From NCBI GenBank assembly GCA_965112735.1, contig OZ218963.1, positions 186,001 to 250,000 of the forward strand: 64,000 nucleotides of DNA. Reading direction: 5' to 3'. This stretch comes from Phaeosaccion multiseriatum. Its lineage: Eukaryota > Ochrophyta, other classes. Both the position numbers and the translations under genes were made by a program. Position 1 is the stretch's first letter. Each line of letters starts with the position of its first letter. Of this stretch, positions 28,541 to 39,891 are shown one piece after another. The notes below the pieces were generated by a model, which worked only from the letters and a program-made list of their open reading frames with translations, had not been told where the DNA came from and ran no database searches.

Positions 28541-29973
28541 TCACTCCTTGGGCAACCACAGCCTCTTGAGCGGCGCACCCTCCGCCGTTTTGACGGTTTC
28601 GACGGTTTCGCGGGCCACACGCAGCACCTGCTCGCCCACCTCCTCCACCGAGCCCATAGCGTCGATGAGGCACCACACAGGGACCCCCGCCCCCCCGGCA
28701 TCTCGCGCCTCCTCGTCCCTGTCCCTCAGCCGCAGGAAGTTGGCGCGTACCTCCCTCTGGAAACCCTCCTTCTCGTAGCGCTCCTCTCCGAACTGCCCCC
28801 TCTTCATGGCATCCTCTACGGCAATGTCCAGGAACAGCACGGCGTCAGGGGCAGGAAGGCCCACGTCGGGCTGCATGCACCAGTCGAGAGTGAGACCCTT
28901 CTTGGACCCGCTGAAGGCCACGCCGCTATAGGCGTAGCGATCGCATACGATAGTGGTGCCGGCTGACAGGCACTCCTCAATTCTCGCACTGGGTGAGGGG
29001 CAGTGTGGGGGGGGAGGGGGAGGGTGAGACAAGTGGGGGGGGAAAGCAGAGCAGGGCAGGGCAGAGCAAGGGAGCGCAGATCAGAGCGGCCCTTCAGACA
29101 GAGGACAGACATACAACAAGTTACCACTGGCGGCAAGCAGCAGGTGCTCTTCCCCATCCTCCTCCTCGACCTCCCAGCTGCACTTACCATGCCTCCCATC
29201 TGAGCGTGCACATCGGAGCGGAGCGGACACGGCAACAAAGCATGACAGCATTACGTGGAGGGAGGGCACGTGAAGAGGACGGAGAAGGGGGAAGGGGGGA
29301 GGGGGAGGAGGAGGAGGCACAAGGTGCAGAGGCGAGGCGCAAAGAACGTTCGTTAGGGACGCTGGCCCTTGGAAGCGCTGCAACCCTCAGCAAGAAGGCT
29401 TTCGAGGTTCCAGCAGCAAGTAGCGCAGGCGCTTACACCAAAGGGATGCGACCAGACCACCTCCCTTCCTTTCCCCTCCTCCCCTCCCTCCCTCCCTCCC
29501 TCCCTCCCTCCCTCCCTCCCTTCCTTCCTTCCTTCCTTCCTTCCTTTTCCAGCGGGCCTGACCGACACACACACACATACACAAACACGCACACACATAC
29601 ACACATACATACACACACACACAACACACACATACCTGTTGGCGCTGAAGAGGAGGTGCACGCATCTGTCGTCCAATTCGCTCTCGCTCTGCAGGTACGA
29701 GTTGATCATCTTACCGATGGCCGTGCCCCTGTTGGGGAAGCGGAAGAACTCCGCCTCCACCCCGTGCTTGCGCAGATTGTCTAGCAGCAGGTTTCCCTGC
29801 GTGGTCTTACCGCACCTGTCCACGCCCTCGAGGAGGATGAAGGCGCCCCTCCTCCCGTCAGCCCCCCCCACCCCAGCACCAGAGCCTACTGGGGCTGTGG
29901 AAGACAGTGAGGTCATGGGTCTTGCGGCGATCTGTCCGAGGCAGCGGAACTGACAGAATAGCCTCAGAGGCAA
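28541..29973 (-). CDS. Thymidylate kinase (dTMP kinase) with 12-nt microexon
   Basis: Three exons join in phase: 29973-29636, 29199-29188 and 28988-28541 (265 aa). The enzyme phosphorylates dTMP to dTDP with ATP. The P-loop is G50-VDRCGKTT and the conserved HLLFSANRWE block is rebuilt only when the 12-nt exon (encoding the W-E-A part) is included. DRYAYSGVAFSGSK is the DR(Y/H) motif, then LDWCMQPDVGLPAPD and a lid-like RGQFGEERYE follow. All are typical of eukaryotic DTYMK/Cdc8. A 43-residue N-terminal extension with Arg, Cys and Ser may be a transit peptide, or the start may be the Met at residue 20. It lies next to the POLD3 gene, also a DNA-replication function, on the same strand. Confidence 0.88.
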
Positions 29974-30644
29974 GCGGAGGCCCCCCCACCCGCCCTATCG
30001 AGATGCAGGGGAGTAAGAGGAGAGGAAGCACAACAGCATTGCGGGAGTAGCAGCAGGGCAGTGGGAAGCGTGAGAAATTTACATGGATATACCATTCACG
30101 AAGACATGGTATGCATACTCGAGGCCAGCGAACAGACAGGGTGTCCAAGAAAAAGAAGAGGGGAGAGGACAGCAGGGAAAAGCAGGAGAGGGAGGAAGGA
30201 AAGATAAGGACAGGGGAGCAAAAAGGGGGAGAAGAAGCCCCACTCTCCAACCTTTATGAACGCGTTAGTCGCCGTCCTAATTTTTTCTTTCTCTTTTCAA
30301 ATCTATACACTCCCCCAGATGATTGAGATTTGAAGTGAAGAGTAAGTCAGCGAATTTGGAGGACCAACATGTGAACCTATACTTCCTTAGGTGACTAGAG
30401 CTTGAGCTTTACGTCCTCATCGTCGCCAGTTGGGGGTGAGAGGTGTGGCGGGCGGGTTCGACCCCTGCGCCGGCAAAGCAATAGCTCAATAGCGAGAGCT
30501 CAATGGCGCATCAGGGGTCGACGGGGGTGGCCACAAGGGGGAAGAGGGTCGAGAGACATCACTACAGCGCCCGCCTGCTCGCCCCACACCTTGTATAAGA
30601 TTACGTAACGTTTATTAATACCCCCTGATCACTGCATGATGCAA
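29974..30644. other. Intergenic region between thymidylate kinase and POLD3 genes
   Basis: No coding gene is supported. A GCGGGTTCGACCCC segment near 30448-30462 resembles a tRNA T-arm, but no matching acceptor stem was found. The region holds neither microsatellites nor copies of the main dispersed words. Confidence 0.5.
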
Positions 30645-30971
30645 CTACTTCTTGCCGAAGAAGGAGGCGATGCCCTTCTGCTGCTTTCCGCCGCCCTTCT
30701 TCGTCTTGCCTGCAGCTGGGGCCTGAGGGAGAGGGGGGGTGAGGGTGCGGAGGGGGATTGGGAGGGGTGAGGGCTGGCCTCCATCCAAAGCAACAAGCAG
30801 GGGACGACAGGCAGACTGTGGCTCGCAGACGGTGGTCGAGCGAGCGCTTCACAACAGGTGAAAGTGGTGCCCCCCCCCCCCCCCCACACACACACACACA
30901 CACATACACACGCACACACACACGCACATTCACACGCACACACACACACAAACGCACAAACACACACGCAC

Positions 30972-31052
<81 letters not shown>

Positions 31053-32314
31053 GAGAGAGAGAGAGAGGCCGACAAGAGGGATGCAGCCGTCGCTTCCCCC
31101 CTCTCCTACTGCCATCCACTACCATCCACTGGGATTCACTGCCACCACCCCCCCTTCCCCCCGTCTGTCTCGCACCTTTTTTTTTGCGCTCTTGTCCTTC
31201 TCCTTGTCCTTCTCCTTGTCCTTCTTATCGCCGCTGCCGCTGCCCGAGCTGGGGGCTTTGGTCGGCTTGGGTTTCGGTTTGTCCTGCTTCTTGGCCTTGA
31301 CCTCCACCTCCACCTCGTCTGCCTGCAGGCCCCAGCACATGTACCCCTTGGAGTCTTCGGTAACCGATTCCTTGAGCACCTTCCCATGGAGGGGGGCAAC
31401 ACACGAGGAGAAGAAGAAGAAGAAGAAGGAGGAGGAGGAGGAGGAGGAGGAGGAGGAGGAGGAGGAGGAGGAGGAGGAGGAGTTAGGATGGGAAGTAGAG
31501 CAGAGGAGGCGGAGAGAGGGTGGGATGACAACATCGAAGGGAATGCACCACGCATCCCCCCCTCCCCTCCTCCTCCCCCAAACACAAGACCTTACCTTCT
31601 TCTTCATGGTCGTCCTGGTCTTGTTAGCCTTGGTGGTGGCCGCGTTGGCGCCGCTGTTCTCATCCTCCCCCCCCTCCCCCTCGTCGCCACCGCCGTCGTC
31701 GGAGCTGTCTCCCACGCCCTGCACGAAACCGTCCATGGCCCCTGACACCACCTTGGAGCGGCCCTTCTTGCCCTTGCTGGGGGGGGCTTCGCTGTCGCTG
31801 TCTTCCTCCTCCTCGCCGTCGCTCTCTCCATAGCGGTTCTTGCGTCTTCTCTTCTGACCCTGCTGCTGCTTCTTGCCTGTTGGTGTTGTGCTTTTTTTCC
31901 CTTCCTCCTCCCCCCCGTCCTCCTCCTCCTCCTCCTGCTCCTCTTTGGTCGGCTCTTTCCCCCCTTTCTCTCCCGCCTTCTCCCCGTCCTCTTCCTCCTC
32001 CTCGTCGTCGTCGACTGCCACAACCTTCCTCCTCTTGTCCTTATGGTCGGGCCTTGCTTGCTGCTTCTTACCGCGCTTGATAGTACTCCCATCATCCCTG
32101 TGCGGCAATCAAGCACCAAATATCAAGCACCAAATGTCAAGCACCAAAATGTCAAGCACCAAATGCCAAGCCCGAAATGTGAGGGTATGCAGCGGAGCGG
32201 ACCATTGGCACACCCACACACACAAACAGAGAGAGAGAGGAAGAGAGAGAGAGAGAGGAAGAGAGGGAGGGAGGAAGGGAGGGAGGAAGGGAGGGAGGAA
32301 GGGAGGAAGGGAGG

Positions 32315-32346
<32 letters not shown>

Positions 32347-34129
32347 AAGACAGAGAAGGAGAGGGACAGAGAGGAAGAAAGGGGGGGAGAGAGAGAGAGA
32401 GAGGGAGGGAGAGAGAGAGGCTCTGTCACGAGTTCCACAGGTGCGTGCTCCAAAACCAAGCACACCCACCAAGACCGCTCGTGTGCAAAGCGACCCCTCC
32501 TAGACCCCTCCTGGACCCCTCCTGGACCCCTCCTGGACCCCTCCTGGACCCCTCCTGGACCCCTCCTGGACCCCTCCTGGACCCCTCCTAGACCCCTCCT
32601 AGACCCCTCCGCCGGCTGTCGGCCCTTTCCTACCCTCTCGTTGTCCACCAAGCTGCACCCGTACAGCACAACAAATTCAAACTCAAATTCATCGCCCGCC
32701 ACTCACCACTCATCGTCGCTGCTGTCCGCCGCCACAGTCCCTTCGCCCCCCTGGGAGGTGACACGGGTAAGAGGAGGGGCGTGGGAGGGCAGGCAAAGCA
32801 GCGTCATCATAGAGGCGTACGGACAAGGGAGAGAGACCGGGCACGCAACATTTGAACACTTGGGTAGGATGGAACCCTCTCTAGACACAGCCGACCTCCA
32901 AGGCCCCCATCCGCTGCCATCCCCTCTCTTATGTGCTTCTCTCTCTCTCTGTGTGTGCATGTTGTGTCTCCATCTCCATCATCATGTGTGCCCCTGTAGT
33001 TACATCCATCATCTTGCCTGCCTCGCGGTCCTCTCTCCGTGCCCTCCCCCCCCCCCTCTATCCATCTGCCTCGTTCTCAATGTCTTTGCAAGCAAACCAC
33101 TGAATCAGCAAATTACTCACCACTTCTTTGCGTCCATCGCCGGCGGCTCCTTCCTCTTCTGCCTCCTTCCCTCCCTTGTCCTTCTCATCCCCGGCCTCCT
33201 CGTCTTTGCTTTCCACTTCCTCCTCCCCCTCCCCCTTCTTCCCTTTCTTCTTCTCTTCTGCTGATGCTGCCTTTGTCGATTTGTCGACTGCCTTGGGGGC
33301 GCCGAAGAAGCCGCCGATGCTTTTTGTGCCGTTCTCTGCCTTGTTCCTTTTCTGTTTCTCCTGCCCCCCCTTCTTCCCTGTGTCTTCCTCGCCGCTAATA
33401 TCCACAGCAGCAGCGGCACTGTTGCCCTTGCTGTGCTTGCTGGACTTGCTACCGCCCGAGGCTTTGGCGAAGAAGTTTGCCGCTGCTTTTTGTGCCTTGA
33501 CCTCTGCTTTGGTGGGCTTGGCTGCCTTCTTCGCGCTCTTACTGCCGTTACTGGTGCTGTTGCTGCTGCTCGCAAAGGCCGAGCCAGACGCTGGTCCTCC
33601 TCCATTGGTGAAAGAGGAGGTGGAGGAGGAGGTGGAGTTACGGATGGTCGGGGGCGGCGGCTGGGCGCTGATGAAGGCCTTACGGGCATCCGACAAGGCC
33701 ACAATCTTGGCGCTGCAAGGGGGAGAGGAGGAGGGGGGAGGGAGGGGGGTTAGTTCTCTCAGATCTGACGTCACGTCTGACGTAACAGTCCGTTGTTGTC
33801 TGAGCGGGCTTGGCTGGTGGCCGCTCCACCACCCATGTCCTTTCCAGTCGCGTGTACGCACACACGAACACACACACACACATACACGCGCACGCACGTA
33901 CCCATACACACCAACTCACTCACCTACTGCAGCTCTTGACGGCACTGAGAGCCCCGCTCTGAAGCCTCGCACCCACCCCGTGCGTGCAAGAGGCTTTGTC
34001 CAGCAGGAGCTCCCTCTGCTCGCACGCCACTGCTGACAGAGCGCCGCTCACGTCCACAGGCAAGCCGGCAGCCACACTGAGGGCAGGGCAGCGCAGGGGC
34101 AAGGAGGGGGGAGAGGGGCGTGGGTAGGG

Positions 34130-34166
<37 letters not shown>

Positions 34167-35073
34167 GTGAGGGTGAGGGTGAGGTGAGGGTCAGGGTGAG
34201 GGTGAGGGAGAATGGGTGATGGTGAGGGTGAGGGTGGGGGTTAGGATGAGGAGGAGGGTGAGGGTGAGGGTGAGGGTGGGGGTGAGGCTGAGGGTGAGGG
34301 TGAGGGTGAGGGTGAGAACGGGGGGCAGGGCAGGGGCTGGGACGAAATGTGATTGTGCATACATGGGAAGGAGGGGAGTGGGAAGGACTGGGGGGAGGGG
34401 GGAGAGCATTCGCGCGAACGTGGCTGAATGGAAGAGGGGGCAGGCAATACGCTCCAGGCTCATACCTGTACACATGGACGGAGGGGTGATCGAGCTGCTC
34501 TCGACTCTTCTCCAGCTGGGCTTGCGGCACCAGCAGCACCTGGGGGGGGGGGCAATATGCGGGGTGAGGAAGAGCCCAGGGACATAATACGAAGGGACTT
34601 TTGTGCCATCATCTTTCCCATCTCCTTTCTTCCCCCCAATCCAGGTGCTCTCAGAAATGAGTATCCAGGTGCTCTCAGAAATGAAGATATAAGGCCCTCA
34701 AAAGCAGGACGCCCTGGGCCTAATTACTCTGCTCAATCCCCTCCGACGGGTCTTTCAAGGATTAGTCAGCTACCCCAGCATAGAGCCGAAAGGAAGGGGG
34801 GGGGGGGGGAATTCTCACCTGTCGCCCTCCTCCTTGAGCACCATTGGCACCTTTCTTCGTCCCAGACACTAGGTAGGTGACTGCGAGCCCCTCCGCCTCT
34901 TTCTCTTGCTGCTGTACGAAGCTGAACAGCAATTGCTTTGCCACATTGGCCGGGATGGAGAGCACGAGAGCAACCCAGCGGAAGGTGACAAGCCGCTTCT
35001 CATCGAACACCCAGCTCCTGACCTCTGAGAGCATGTTCTCACTCGCCTGCGCTCCATCATCTCCCATCTGCAT
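30645..35073 (-). CDS. DNA polymerase delta subunit 3 (POLD3/Cdc27-like)
   Basis: Eight exons join in phase: 35073-34819, 34539-34466, 34076-33924, 33712-33121, 32750-32707, 32097-31596, 31379-31176, 30722-30645 (633 aa). The N-terminus ([36 protein letters not shown], then the LEKSREQL…HVY segment) matches the winged-helix region of POLD3 that contacts the polymerase delta B-subunit. The remainder is long, charged and Lys/Glu-rich, as in the family. The last residues [12 protein letters not shown] form a consensus PIP box (QxxIxxFF) for PCNA. Two more PIP-like motifs occur upstream: QKAAANFF (exon 4) and KSIGGFFG (exon 4). The subunit tethers polymerase delta to PCNA at the replication fork. 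Introns carry a CTCACC-sense array and an 11-bp repeat. Confidence 0.88.
32492..32609. repeat. 11-bp tandem repeat TGGACCCCTCC, about 10 copies
   Basis: Near-perfect 11-bp units (some with TAG in place of TGG) lie in the POLD3 intron between exons 5 and 6. A duplicated GAAGGGAGGGAG tract follows nearer the acceptor. Confidence 0.9.
34126..34320. repeat. (GGTGAG)n array in POLD3 intron 2
   Basis: About 195 bp of GGTGAG hexamers lie between POLD3 exons 2 and 3, on the same sense orientation (CTCACC) as the array in the lipin gene at 9602-10076. Confidence 0.9.
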
Positions 35074-35610
35074 TCCTTATGTATCTAATCTATCTCTCTC
35101 TGTCTCGAAATTCAAACGATTCAGTTTCAGTTTCAGGTTATAAAATCAGTTTCCGATTTTCGAATCGATATTATTAAAACTCTTCTTTTCTATTTCCTTC
35201 GAAGTACATGTAACAAACTATAAATACTCTACCTCACCTCCCTCCCACACAGCAAACGGAGCTTCATCCTCTGTAAGCTGAGTGGGTGCACTAGAAGCAC
35301 TATAGAAGCTCGTCTAGAAGTCGTCTACGAGGAGAATCATAACCCCCCCCACCCCCTGCCTGCACCCTCTGCTGCATGCGTCAACGCCTCCAGTGGATGG
35401 CAGTGGATGGCAGTGATGGCAGTAGAGAGTGCACATCGGCGACAGGAAAAGGCCGCTGCCCATCCTCTAGGTACAACATCGATGCCCTCTAGTTACAACA
35501 TCGATGCCCTGCCCCTGCTGCTGCTGCTGCTGCTACCACTGTGCCGTATCACCAACTGCTGCATATACTCTACCAGAAAGCGTGGTCAAAGCCGCCCTCC
35601 ACCACTGGTA
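35074..35610. other. Intergenic region between POLD3 and PRP4 genes (tandem, minus strand)
   Basis: No gene is supported. It holds a GTTTCAGTTTCAGG word near 35122, three overlapping GGATGGCAGTGGATGG-type words at 35394-35425, a short (CTG)n run and CGTATCACCAACTGCTGC at about 35545. It should contain the POLD3 promoter and PRP4 3' end. Confidence 0.5.
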
Positions 35611-38600
35611 TCAGCTGCCTTGTCTTGCCGCACCGTCATCAGATACCTTCTTGAGGAAGGGGTGCTCGAACGCGTCCCCCACCGTCATCCTCTTCTTGGG
35701 GTCCAGCGCCAAACACTTCTCCAAGAAGTCCGCCAAATGCATCACGTCCTCCCGTCTGTCCATGCCGCTCTTGCCCGCCATGAGCACGGCACGGATGGTC
35801 TTGGCCGGTGCGGTGATGGCCACAAGCTTGCAGGAGGGCTTCTTTGTGACCTTATCCACCTCTTGCCTGAGGAAGCGGAGTTCTTCGGTGAAGTGCGGCT
35901 GTTTGTTGCCGAGCTGTTGGTACGCTCGGATGTGTTGGCGGATCATGCGGCTCGAGAAGGGCCCTTTGTACTCCATCATTATGCGAAGCATGTCGTTGTT
36001 GTCCACACCCTGAGGGAGGACGGAGGAGGAGGGATGGATGGACGGCAGGAGGAGGGTCAGAGGGGAGGCGGGAGGGGCAAGGAGAGAAAGGTCTGTGTAT
36101 GAGCGAGGGGAGCGAAGAAGCTGTGCGATCGATGGAACAACGACGGGTGCCTTGCCCTCTAGCCTCGCCCCTCTCCCCTCTATAGCCTATATACCCCCTG
36201 TCACCGCCCCTTCCCCACAGAGGCCTCCCCTCCTCTCCCCCATCCACTGCCATCCCCATCCCCGAACCCCATGGACACGAGCAGGTAGGTACCTGCACCA
36301 TCGGGTAACCCGTGTAGAGCTCGAATAGGCTGGTAGCGACGGCCCACGTGTCAATCGCACGGTCGTATTCCAGCCCCAGGATGATCTCCGGGGCCCGATA
36401 CCACCGTGACACCAGGTACGGCGTGGGGATGTTGTCGTAGTCCGTCTCCTTGAAGGCCGAGCCGAAGTCGCACAGCTTGAGGGATCCGAAACCGTCAGAC
36501 ACGAGGACGTTGTCGGGCTTGATGTCGGCGTGCACGATTCGGCGGGCAGCGAGGTGGCGCAGGGACACGAACAGCTGCTTGGCGTAGGTGCGGACGGCCG
36601 TCACATTGATCCCCACCTGTTGGTGATATGGGGGAGTGAGAAAAGGGAGTGGGACGTGTTGCAGTGTATTCAGAGAGACAGAAGGTAACGATGGAGGGCC
36701 CAGGTCCTATTGCACTGCCACCCCCCCATGTGCCATACCATCCAGTGCCATCCATCCCTCACCTTCCTGCCGAACTTTTTGAGAGTCTCCCTGAGGTTCA
36801 TCTGCAAACTCTCGAACACCATCACCGTGTGGTTCTTATGCTCCAGGTGGGTCAGCAGCCGCACACAGTGCTTCCTGTTGGAGAGGAGGGGAGGGCAGAA
36901 GAGGGTTAGGGTTAATCGTGTATGGCGTGTAGGTGGGCAGGTGGGGGGGGGGGGTGAGCCGCCGTGATGGGCGGCGATTAGATACGTAAGTATTGGCTCA
37001 TTTGTGTGTAAGTGAGTGGTCACAGACAGCAGAAGAAGAAGACATGTAACCTTATGCCTTATGTAACCTTACATACACACCACGTGCCTGTTGTCGGGGT
37101 CGTGCTTAGCAAGCTCCTGCAGCAGAGATACCTCCTTTTGTGCGGCTTTGCGCATCGTGTCATTGGAGCGAATCATCTTCAGGGCAACCTCCATACCATC
37201 CGCCTGATTCAGTAAGGCAATGAATGGGCAATGGGAGGGAGGAAGGGATGGCAGTGGATGGCGAGGGAGGGGGGGGGGGGATACGAAGGTGATTGAGTGG
37301 GTTGGGGGTTCAGAGACAGGCGTAGGGGTAGCGGTGGGTGAGTTAGTTTAGTAGTGCATTGAAGCGGGGGGAGGGTGCCCAGAGCGGGCAGAATACGTGC
37401 TCACGCACAGAGAAAAAAGGCGGCTAAACTAGCAGCAGTAGCAGCAGCAGCAGGGGCAGCAGCAGCATCAGCAACAACATCAGCATACTGCTGCTCCTGT
37501 TGCTGCTCTGCGTCAGGGTAGGCGCAGAGGGAGAGCTTTCCTTCCTCCCTCCCCCATCCACTGCCATCTTGACCGTGTGCCGTGCTGCTCAGTCTGCCTG
37601 CCTATGCCTGCTGGCGGGCTATGCCTCCCCATATGCCTGTACCTTTGCCTCTGTCGCTTTGCTGCTGCTGTATCACCAACTGCTGCTGCTGCTGCTGTAC
37701 TCTGTGCCGTGCGTCTCATTCACACGCCACGTGCACAAGGAACAAAAACACACATGCAGAGGAGACCCCCATGTCTCTCTAGAGGTGGGGTAACATGACG
37801 GCCGGGGAAACCATGGAGGGTCAGAGATTGTGAGTGTGTCCGACGGCAAGAGGGGTCCATGTGTGCGTGTGCGTGTGTGTGAGTGTGTGAGTGTGTGTGT
37901 GTGCGTGAGCGTGTGAGTGTTGTGCATGCGTGTCGTGACGGCTGGAGAGAGAGGGCAAATGGCAGCGTGTCCGCATGCAAGTTCCACAGCAGCAGCGCAG
38001 CAGTTGGTGATACAGCGGCAATAGGCACCAGCGAACCACACACCACACCCAACACCTTAAGAGTACCTTTACAGCGGACCAAGGGGGAGCTCGAAGAGCC
38101 TGGTGGCCATCTTTGAGCCCGAATGCCCATCTGTACCTTCCTTCCTCCTCCTCCTCGTCCTCCTCCTCCTCCTCCTCCTCCTCCTCCTCCTCCTCCTTCC
38201 TGCTCCCTGCCACCACCCCCACCCCAACTTTTTCTCCTCTCCTATTCCCCTCCCCTCCCCTCCTCTCCTGCCAACCAACCAACCAACCAACCAACCAACC
38301 CTCCTTCTCCTCCCCCCGCACCCCCCAATAACCACCACCATCCCACTGCACTAACCTGTGTGTCGATGCAGCGCAGTACGCTGGAGAAGACGCCCTGCCC
38401 TACCACCCCCTGCACCTTGTACCTCCCCTCGATCATCTCCCCTGCCCTGGTCTTGTAGTAGCCTTCTGTGTCTGTCCAGTTGGCCTGCAATGAAGGATCG
38501 TCCGACTCATCCACCAGCGCGCGTTGCTTGCCCCGCCATCCGTTGCCATCCTCGCCCCCAAGGAGGATGGGGGAGGCGGAGAACATGTCGAACCCGTCAC

Positions 38601-38737
38601 CCTCGGCCGCCTTAGGAGCCGCGCCCTTGCCCTTGCCCTTGCCCGGCTCCTTGCCCTGCTGTACCATCAACTGTTCCTTCCCCTCCTCTTTCTCCGCCAC
38701 CTTGTGAGCCACCCCTTCCGCTGGTGCTGTATCACCA

Positions 38738-38770
<33 letters not shown>

Positions 38771-39471
38771 TCTCCTACTGGCTCTACAGCAGCCCCTCCT
38801 CCGTTCTCCCCGTGCTGCTTGCCGTTCGTGTGCTGCCCTCCCTCCCCCTCCTCCCCGTTGTCCGTCTTGCCGCCGTTGTCCAACGGCGGCTGTGGCTGCT
38901 GGTGGCTAGCCTTCTCCAGCCTCTCCCTCCGCTTTTTCCTCTCCTCCTCCAACTTAGCCTCCTTGTCGTCCTCGCCCATCCCCCCTAGGAAGGACTCTGG
39001 ATCAAAGTCCCCCAGGTCCATCTCCTCGTCCTCCACCTTGGGCCTCACCTCCCCCTCCTCCGCCCTCCCCTCGTCGTCGTCGCTGCCTCTCCTCCTCCCG
39101 CCCCTTCGATCATCGTCGCGGTGCCGTCGATGGTGGCTGCTGCTGCTCCCATTTCCGTAGCTCCGTCCGCTGCCCCCACCCCCCCTCTCCCGGCGCCCGT
39201 CCCTGTCTCGGCTGCGGCTTCTCCCCCTGTCCCTAAACCTTCGATGGGAGTCGTCTGTTCTGTCTCGGTCTCGGTAGCTCGACCCGCCGCCCCCACTTCG
39301 ACCCCCACCATCCCTAGAATCTCTATCCCGCTCCCGCTCCCTCCTCCCGCTCCGGAACGAATCCTCCCCCCCTCTGCTGCTCTCCCTCTCTCGATAACTG
39401 GTCCCCGCCCTCCGCTCGTCCCGATCCCTGCTCCTGCTTCTCCTCATGCTGCCGCTTCCTGGCGCGGTCAC
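35611..39471 (-). CDS. PRPF4B: PRP4-type pre-mRNA splicing protein kinase
   Basis: Five exons join in phase: 39471-38356, 37203-37088, 36874-36763, 36616-36293, 36009-35611 (688 aa). Residues 1 to about 90 are Arg/Ser/Asp-rich (RS-like), followed by Glu-rich and AVGDTAPA stretches. NWTDTEGYYKTRAGEMIEGR then leads into the kinase: glycine loop G358-QGVFSSV, K381 in VALK, HADIKPDN with catalytic D479, DFG at 498-500, and activation segment TPYLVSRWYRAPE (Y515 is the usual autophosphorylation site). The WTDxEGYY and TPYLVSR signatures identify PRP4, the kinase that phosphorylates tri-snRNP proteins during spliceosome B-complex formation in the nucleus. The intron after DPDN appears to use a GC donor (CAG|GCACGT), since only that junction restores the conserved DPDNRKHCVRLL. 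Confidence 0.92.
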
Positions 39472-39891
39472 AGGCCTGATCTCTCGTGTGTCACAAAGAC
39501 AACCTCTTCACCTCCTCGAAAGGGAAGGGAGAGGGAGAGAGAGAGAGAGAGAGAGAGAGAAGAGAAGCTTGACCAATATAATAGCCCGAGGGGGACGCTT
39601 CCTCGAAAATTACACCTTCAATGGCTTATGTGTCCCCCTGCTCCGCTTTTCATCTCTTTCTACACCCCTCGTCTTGAAATGAGAGGCTGGGCGACAGCGA
39701 GAACACTCAGGAGATCCAGCACCAGCAGTAGGGGGGGGGGGCGGCGAGGTAGGGCAGCAGCGCACGGGAGGGAAGACAGGGGACGGCGGAGGTCGGGCAT
39801 TTGGAGGGCCTGCTTGAGCAGCAACTTGGGAGGTGAGATGTGTAGGAAGGGCAAGAGAACCCAGGATTGAGGCGGCAGCAGGTGGCAGTAG
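39472..39891. promoter_or_regulatory. Shared upstream region of divergent PRP4 and bromodomain-AP2 genes
   Basis: 420 bp lie between the two predicted ATGs. A (GA)n run at about 39530-39562 is the only marked element. Part of the 39690-39891 stretch is coding-like in composition, so the plus-strand gene may begin further upstream than called. Confidence 0.4.

Noticed and set aside
30420-30490. Possible tRNA (GCGGGTTCGACCCC T-arm-like segment)
   Set aside because: No complementary 7-bp acceptor stem or D-arm could be placed upstream on either strand at the required spacing.
38071-38129. Candidate extra PRP4 exon (MGIRAQRWPPGSSSSPLVRCK)
   Set aside because: CIDTQ joins directly and in phase to ADGMEVALK, giving the expected kinase strand order; the extra piece would interrupt it.
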